From UTCHB3 sp964371075 (lineage in GTDB: Bacteria > Bacteroidota > Ignavibacteria > Ignavibacteriales > Ignavibacteriaceae), in the NCBI GenBank assembly GCA_964371075.1, contig CAYJKN010000005.1, forward strand, positions 1 through 64,000: 64,000 nt of DNA. The letters are read 5' to 3'. The translations under genes and the position numbers were made by a program. This document shows, piece by piece, positions 60,929-64,000 of this stretch (positions are counted from its first letter, which is position 1; each line of letters opens with the position of its first letter). The notes beneath the pieces were generated by a model that was not told the origin of the DNA, made no database searches, and was given only the letters and a program-made list of their open reading frames with translations.

Positions 60929-61106
60929 AACGGCAGTTCGTCTGTTTTAATGAAAATAGTATCTCTAATTAGCCGCGTTACTCTCCAAATTTGTTGAATT
61001 GAAACTTCAATATACCCTTCTCGAACTTTTTAAACAATTACAAAGTTTATCTCTGTAAGTATTCTTAAATTGTTATTCATTAACTCAAAAATACAGGAAT
61101 CCAAAT

Positions 61107-61994
61107 ATGAAAAGACTTTTTTTGGTCATTTTCCTCCTGCTCTTCACCGGCGGAGTTTACGCTCAGGAGAGCTGCTGCACACCCGAAGGTAACAGCGACA
61201 AAACAAGCACATCCACAACAACCAACGACCCGATGACAAAATTTGCTTCGAACGTGGATTCTCCCGGATTTGCCGATAAACATCCGTCACCGGCACCATT
61301 TAAACTGACAAACGGCAGAGGTGAAATGATAAAAATCACTCTCTCTGATCGTTCTACTGCAAATGCCTACCGGATAAAAGCTGCTCATAAATCAAACAAG
61401 TGGTTAATCCTCTTCCACGAATGGTGGGGACTTAACGACTATATCAAAAATGAAGCCGAAAAATATGCAAATGCTTTTTCAAGTCTGAATGTGATAGCTC
61501 TCGATTTTTATGATGGACAGTCAACTACCAACCCTGACACAGCCGGAATGCTCCTCAAAGGAGTAAATACCGAACGGTCAATGAAAATAATCGACGGCAC
61601 CAAAAAATATCTCGGAGCCAACGCTCAGGTCGGAACGCTTGGATGGTGTTTCGGTGGTGGCCTGTCAATGCAAGCTGCCATAAAATTTGGTAAACAAGCA
61701 AAAGCCTGCATACTCTATTATGGCATGCCGGAAACCGACGCCAAAAAACTGAAAAACCTCTACGCACCCGTTCTTGGCATCTTTGCTGAGAAAGACGCCT
61801 GGATAACAAGGGATGTAGTAAGCGGATTCGACAAATCATTCAGACCACTCAAGCGCAAATATGAGCTTAAATGGTTTGAAGCCGATCATGCTTTTGCAAA
61901 CCCCAGCAGCCCAAACCACAACAATGCTGCCGCTTTGGAAGCTGAGGAATTGACTAAAAAGTTTATTCAAACCCAGTTAATGGGTATAAAATAA
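61107..61994 (+). CDS. Exported dienelactone hydrolase-family protein
   Basis: The alpha/beta hydrolase has a signal peptide (1-20). The nucleophile is Cys181 in LGWCFGGG, with Asp230 in FAEKDAW and His261 in EADHAFANP. Glu105 in HEWWGLNDY is the family's accessory residue. A cysteine pair (SCC, residues 22-24) opens the mature protein. Classical DLH enzymes are cytosolic, so an exported form probably acts on a different ester or lactone. AGGA precedes the ATG. Divergent from the TonB receptor gene. Confidence 0.9.
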   Translation: MKRLFLVIFLLLFTGGVYAQESCCTPEGNSDKTSTSTTTNDPMTKFASNVDSPGFADKHPSPAPFKLTNGRGEMIKITLSDRSTANAYRIKAAHKSNKWLILFHEWWGLNDYIKNEAEKYANAFSSLNVIALDFYDGQSTTNPDTAGMLLKGVNTERSMKIIDGTKKYLGANAQVGTLGWCFGGGLSMQAAIKFGKQAKACILYYGMPETDAKKLKNLYAPVLGIFAEKDAWITRDVVSGFDKSFRPLKRKYELKWFEADHAFANPSSPNHNNAAALEAEELTKKFIQTQLMGIK

Positions 61995-62003
61995 ACCCTT
62001 AGA

Positions 62004-62072
62004 ACACGAAGTCAAGAAGGAAAGAAGCTCAAGAAGGTTCTTCGTGTCCCTTCTTAACTTCTTTTCTTCGTG
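62004..62072. repeat. Inverted aagaag/cttctt repeat between convergent genes
   Basis: acacgaag (62004-62011) is matched by cttcgtgt twice downstream (62040-62047 and 62066-62073 regions), with aagaag and cttctt runs between. The block can fold into alternative hairpins between the convergent hydrolase and tex genes. No T tract marks a standard terminator. Confidence 0.45.
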
Positions 62073-62085
62073 TCAAAATCTGTTT

Positions 62086-64000
62086 TTAGTCGACTAAGCT
62101 AAGGGATATTCTTTTTCTGTCGAGATCTACTTCAGTAATAGTTACTTCAAGTATATCACCAGCGGCGACAACTTCACTTGGATTTTTAACGAAACCTTGT
62201 TTCATTTTTGAAATGTGGAGTAAACCGTCTTGTTTTACGCCGATATCGATGAATGCACCGAAATCTACAACGTTTCTAACGGTTCCTTTTACTTTCATGC
62301 CTGGTCTAAGATCTTCCATCTTCATTATATCACTCCTAAGGATTGGTGGGGGTAGTTCCTCTCTTGGATCTCTCCCCGGTTTTTTGATGTTTTCGATTAT
62401 ATCCTGAAGGGTCATCTCGCCAACATTTAACTGTGACGCTACTTTCTTCAGGCTAATCTTGTTTATATAGAAACTTATTGCTCCACCTGTTTCTTTTATC
62501 TCTGATGGTTTTATATTAACCATATCGAGCAACTTGTTAGTCGTCTCATAAGATTCAGGGTGGATAAATGTGCTGTCGAGTGGCTCATCGCCGTCAGGGA
62601 TCTTGAGGAAACCGGCACACTGTTCGTACACCTTTTCGCCAACACCACGGACACCCAAAAGCTCACTTCTTCTTTTAAATTTTCCTTTACTCTCTCTGTG
62701 TTTCACTATTGAATCTGCAAGTCTTTTATTTAAACCCGAGACATAAGTTAATAGTGAAGAGGAGGCTGTATTTAGATCCACACCGACATAGTTCACGCAG
62801 CTTACAACAACATCATCAAGTTTTTTTGCAAGAAGTTTTTGATCAACATCATGTTGATACTGACCAACGCCAATTGATTTGGGGTCGATTTTTACAAGTT
62901 CCGATAACGGGTCCAGTAATCTTCTTGCTATTGAAATGTTGCCTCTTTGTGAAGCTTCAAGGTCGGGGAATTCTTTTTTTGCCACTTCAGAAGCAGAATA
63001 TACCGAAGCTCCCGCTTCGTTTACGATTATATATTTGGCTTCGAGTGAATTCTTTTTAATAAGTTCTGAGACAAAAGCCTCGGTTTCGCGGCTTGCTGTT
63101 CCGTTTCCAATTGCCACTACATCAACTTTATATTTGTTGATCAGGGCAACTACCACTTTTTCAGCTTCTGCAATTCGACTTTGTGGAGGATGTGGATAGA
63201 TGGTAACACCATCAATATACTTTCCTGTTTCGTCGATAATGGCAACTTTTGTTCCGGACGCAAATCCCGGATCAAGCCCCATTATTACTCTGTCGAGAAG
63301 AGGTGGCTGAAGCAAAACATTGTGCAGATTCTCTGCAAAAACTTCAATTGCATGCAGACCGGCTTCATAAACCAGTTCATTCCTTACTTCCCTGTCAATG
63401 GAAGGAAAAATCAATCGTTTAAAGGAATCTTCCACAACAGTTGCGAAAAATTCATCAAAACTCCCTTTTTTATCATTAAAAAAGCTCTCGTTGATTTTGG
63501 AATGTGCTGCTGTTGGCTCAACTGTAAAGTGAACTTTGAGGAATTTCTCCCTCTCACCTCTATCAAGAGCCATTATCTGATAGGGTTTTATTTTACTAAT
63601 ATCAATTTGAAAATCATAATAGGTTCTGTAAACATCCTGCTCCCCTTTTGCCCTTAATTTCAGATTTTTTTCACTCTGTTCAGGGGCATCGCCGGATTTT
63701 TCAACCTTAATCAGTGCCTCACTTGAAACATACTCACGAACCGTTTTTCTAACATCTGCATTTTCGCTGATCATCTCGGCGATGATGTCGCTTGCGCCTT
63801 TTATTGCGTCTTCAACAGTTAGAACTCCCAGGTCCACATTTATATATGCAGAAGCGAGTTCTTCAAGAGTTGTTGTATCGTTATAATTTTCAAGCAGGTG
63901 AAGTGCCAGTGGCTCAAGCCCTTTGGCTTTTGCTACCGTTCCTCTGGTTTTTCTCTTCGGTTTGTAGGGAAGGTAAAGATCTTCAACTTCTTGAAGCCTT
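62086..64000 (-). CDS. tex: Tex-like RNA-binding protein (5' end beyond window)
   Basis: This is a nucleic-acid-binding transcription accessory protein. The frame is open to the window edge: translating back from position 63837 gives EDLYLPYKPKRKTRGTVAKAKGLEPLA, a standard internal Tex segment, so the GTG at 63837 is not the start and the N-terminal part is missing. In the window are the YqgF-like RNase H domain (VIMGLDPGFASGTKVAIID), helix-hairpin-helix motifs (VNYVGVDLNTAS, RRSELLGVRGVGEKVYEQCAGFL) and a C-terminal S1 domain (MKVKGTVRNVVDFGAFIDIGVKQDGLLHIS). Cytosolic. Confidence 0.96.
   Translation of the reverse strand, partial: RLQEVEDLYLPYKPKRKTRGTVAKAKGLEPLALHLLENYNDTTTLEELASAYINVDLGVLTVEDAIKGASDIIAEMISENADVRKTVREYVSSEALIKVEKSGDAPEQSEKNLKLRAKGEQDVYRTYYDFQIDISKIKPYQIMALDRGEREKFLKVHFTVEPTAAHSKINESFFNDKKGSFDEFFATVVEDSFKRLIFPSIDREVRNELVYEAGLHAIEVFAENLHNVLLQPPLLDRVIMGLDPGFASGTKVAIIDETGKYIDGVTIYPHPPQSRIAEAEKVVVALINKYKVDVVAIGNGTASRETEAFVSELIKKNSLEAKYIIVNEAGASVYSASEVAKKEFPDLEASQRGNISIARRLLDPLSELVKIDPKSIGVGQYQHDVDQKLLAKKLDDVVVSCVNYVGVDLNTASSSLLTYVSGLNKRLADSIVKHRESKGKFKRRSELLGVRGVGEKVYEQCAGFLKIPDGDEPLDSTFIHPESYETTNKLLDMVNIKPSEIKETGGAISFYINKISLKKVASQLNVGEMTLQDIIENIKKPGRDPREELPPPILRSDIMKMEDLRPGMKVKGTVRNVVDFGAFIDIGVKQDGLLHISKMKQGFVKNPSEVVAAGDILEVTITEVDLDRKRISLSLVD

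Noticed and set aside
63838..64000. GTG at 63837 as the start of tex
   Set aside because: The upstream sequence stays open to the window edge and encodes conserved Tex residues (EDLYLPYKPKRKTR), so the gene is merely cut by the window.

Overview
The window looks like a chromosomal segment of a Bacteroidota/Chlorobi-group bacterium, most likely from the Ignavibacteria. This is an inference. It rests on many secreted proteins ending in a type IX secretion (T9SS) type A sorting domain with an NYPNPFN core, PorV/PorQ-type outer-membrane proteins, TonB receptors with a carboxypeptidase-like N-terminal domain, and several genes preceded by a TAnnTTTG element like the Bacteroidota -7 box. I saw no rRNA, tRNA, CRISPR array or insertion-sequence transposase.

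Layout. 1-2.76 kb: a three-gene operon with a glycerophosphodiesterase lipoprotein between two barrel-like outer-membrane proteins. 2.8-5.7 kb: an unstable-looking stretch with two tiny membrane-protein genes, a decayed serine-hydrolase pseudogene, a DUF4395 gene and several interspersed repeats, including 30-bp and 49-bp identical copies. 5.7-10.1 kb: serine hydrolase plus D-cysteine desulfhydrase-like enzyme, a Crp/Fnr regulator, pirin and a YceI protein. 10.1-13.1 kb: a mercury-resistance operon (merR, a MerT-MerP fusion, merA) bracketed by two direct copies of one terminator with its flank.

13.1-43.8 kb is the centrepiece, a beta-glucan utilisation locus. On the minus strand, from its regulatory end, it encodes a membrane-anchored solute-binding protein, a histidine kinase and a sigma-54-activating response regulator; then a Na+/sugar symporter, a CBM9-like secreted protein, a TonB receptor, a large secreted protein, a PorV-like protein, and five glycoside hydrolases: GH16 (apparently circularly permuted, like the Fibrobacter lichenase), GH3, GH5, GH81 and GH128. 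Divergently, a sugar MFS transporter, a second GH5 enzyme and a SurA-like chaperone follow. A good sigma-54 promoter precedes the symporter, and a near-identical 15-bp palindrome lies about 100 bp upstream of both the symporter promoter and a weaker site before the MFS gene. My working model is that the binding protein senses a glucan breakdown product and signals through the kinase and regulator to switch on both arms. T9SS-exported GH16, GH81 and GH5 would cut glucan outside, TonB would import oligosaccharides, GH3, GH128 and the second GH5 would finish them, and the symporter and MFS carrier would take up sugar.

43.8-64 kb: a repeat-rich gap, LhgO, an NAD(P)-binding protein, two tandem secreted RHS-like paralogues, ComM/YifB, an alpha/beta hydrolase with a DUF5522-like partner and an atypical CDF transporter, a secreted PD40-like T9SS protein, a LytTR two-component pair, release factor 1, an acetyltransferase, a second TonB receptor, a dienelactone hydrolase-family protein, and a Tex gene cut by the window end.
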